Assembly: GCF_015999245.1 (NCBI RefSeq)
Contig: NZ_JAEAMR010000003.1
Span: 376,010 to 440,009 of the forward strand
Length of the DNA: 64,000 nt
Reading direction: 5' to 3'
Origin: Streptomyces sp. AV19
GTDB lineage: Bacteria > Actinomycetota > Actinomycetes > Streptomycetales > Streptomycetaceae
Shown: in pieces, positions 63,902 through 64,000 of the stretch
Position numbering within the stretch: position 1 is the first letter of the stretch
Layout of the letters: each line of letters starts with the position of its first letter
Notes under the pieces: generated by a model
What the model saw: only the letters and a program-made list of their open reading frames with translations
Databases searched by the model: none
What the model was told of the DNA's origin: nothing
Program-made: the position numbers and the translations under genes

Positions 63902-64000
63902 CGTGACTCCGCCCCGCCCGGGGGCTTTCGACCCGGGGGTTGCGGTCCGGCCCGGACCGGCCCCTCGCGGGGCGCGAGGAACGCACCACAGGCCAGGGAA
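63902..64000 (+). promoter_or_regulatory. candidate structured leader, copy 2 (at window edge)
   Basis: A second copy of the malQ leader element. It has the same CGTGACTCCGC opening and a variable hairpin (GCCCGGGGGCTTTCGACCCGG region), then a core differing from copy 1 by one base in 33. It closes with CACCACA and CAGGGAA at the last bases of the window. It starts about 90 nt after the nitroreductase-like stop on the same strand, so it is best read as the 5' leader of the next gene, which is not visible. TAGGGT at 63890 is a possible -10. Confidence 0.5.

Overview
This is a chromosomal segment of a high-GC actinomycete, almost certainly Streptomyces. Base composition is well above 70% GC, codons end overwhelmingly in G or C, GTG starts and GTGA/ATGA gene overlaps are common, and the gene content is typical of the genus: two dynamin-like GTPases beside the sporulation SSB paralogue, a PknG-type signalling operon, a mycothiol-type DsbA protein, ALF-repeat secreted proteins and a sorting-signal surface protein. 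Most of the window reads as conserved core chromosome. The clearest accessory insertions are a TnpB-type IS element and a secreted-protein/toxin island.

Layout. 1-4.5 kb: phosphopantetheinyl transferase with a metallophosphoesterase, a membrane Ser/Thr kinase, and an HNH nuclease of the phosphorothioate-binding McrA type. 4.6-8.3 kb: small conserved genes, including two divergent DUF5994 paralogues, a YjbQ protein, a STAS protein and tRNA-Arg(TCT). 8.5-12.8 kb: dynA-dynB and ssbB, with two perfect DnaA boxes in front of ssbB. 13-17.5 kb: a thioester-domain cell-wall-anchored protein, ettA, a 4HBT thioesterase and a partner gene. 17.6-28.2 kb: a truncated globin, then a seven-gene minus-strand signalling set (GlnX-like, GlnH-like, coiled-coil protein, PknG, PP2C, vWA, FHA). 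Zinc ribbons recur in the kinase, phosphatase and FHA protein.

28.2-34.6 kb: an N-acetylhexosamine kinase-like/GH4 pair, a TnpB element inserted just upstream of it, an FBP-domain EF-G-binding protein, an MscS channel, an HNH protein and a small Cys-rich protein. 34.6-43.4 kb: a secreted GH84 enzyme with a substituted catalytic Asp, a structured leader in front of malQ, a mirror-symmetric repeat block, and pepN. 43.5-50.3 kb: asd, a secreted subtilase and a Tat-exported metallophosphoesterase. 51.0-59.2 kb: a cluster of secreted proteins (ALF-repeat/AbfB, two ricin-type lectins, a second ALF-type protein and a 1318-residue coiled-coil polymorphic toxin) followed directly by a small S1/OB-like candidate immunity gene. 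59.3-64 kb: an AbiEi/DUF559-like protein, a second M1 aminopeptidase, a mycothiol-dependent nitroreductase-like protein, and at the very edge a second copy of the malQ leader element.

The items most deserving of follow-up are the toxin island with its candidate immunity protein, the PknG/PP2C/vWA/FHA zinc-ribbon signalling operon, the two-copy leader element upstream of malQ and at the window end, and the DnaA boxes in front of ssbB. All functional statements rest on motif reading without database searches.
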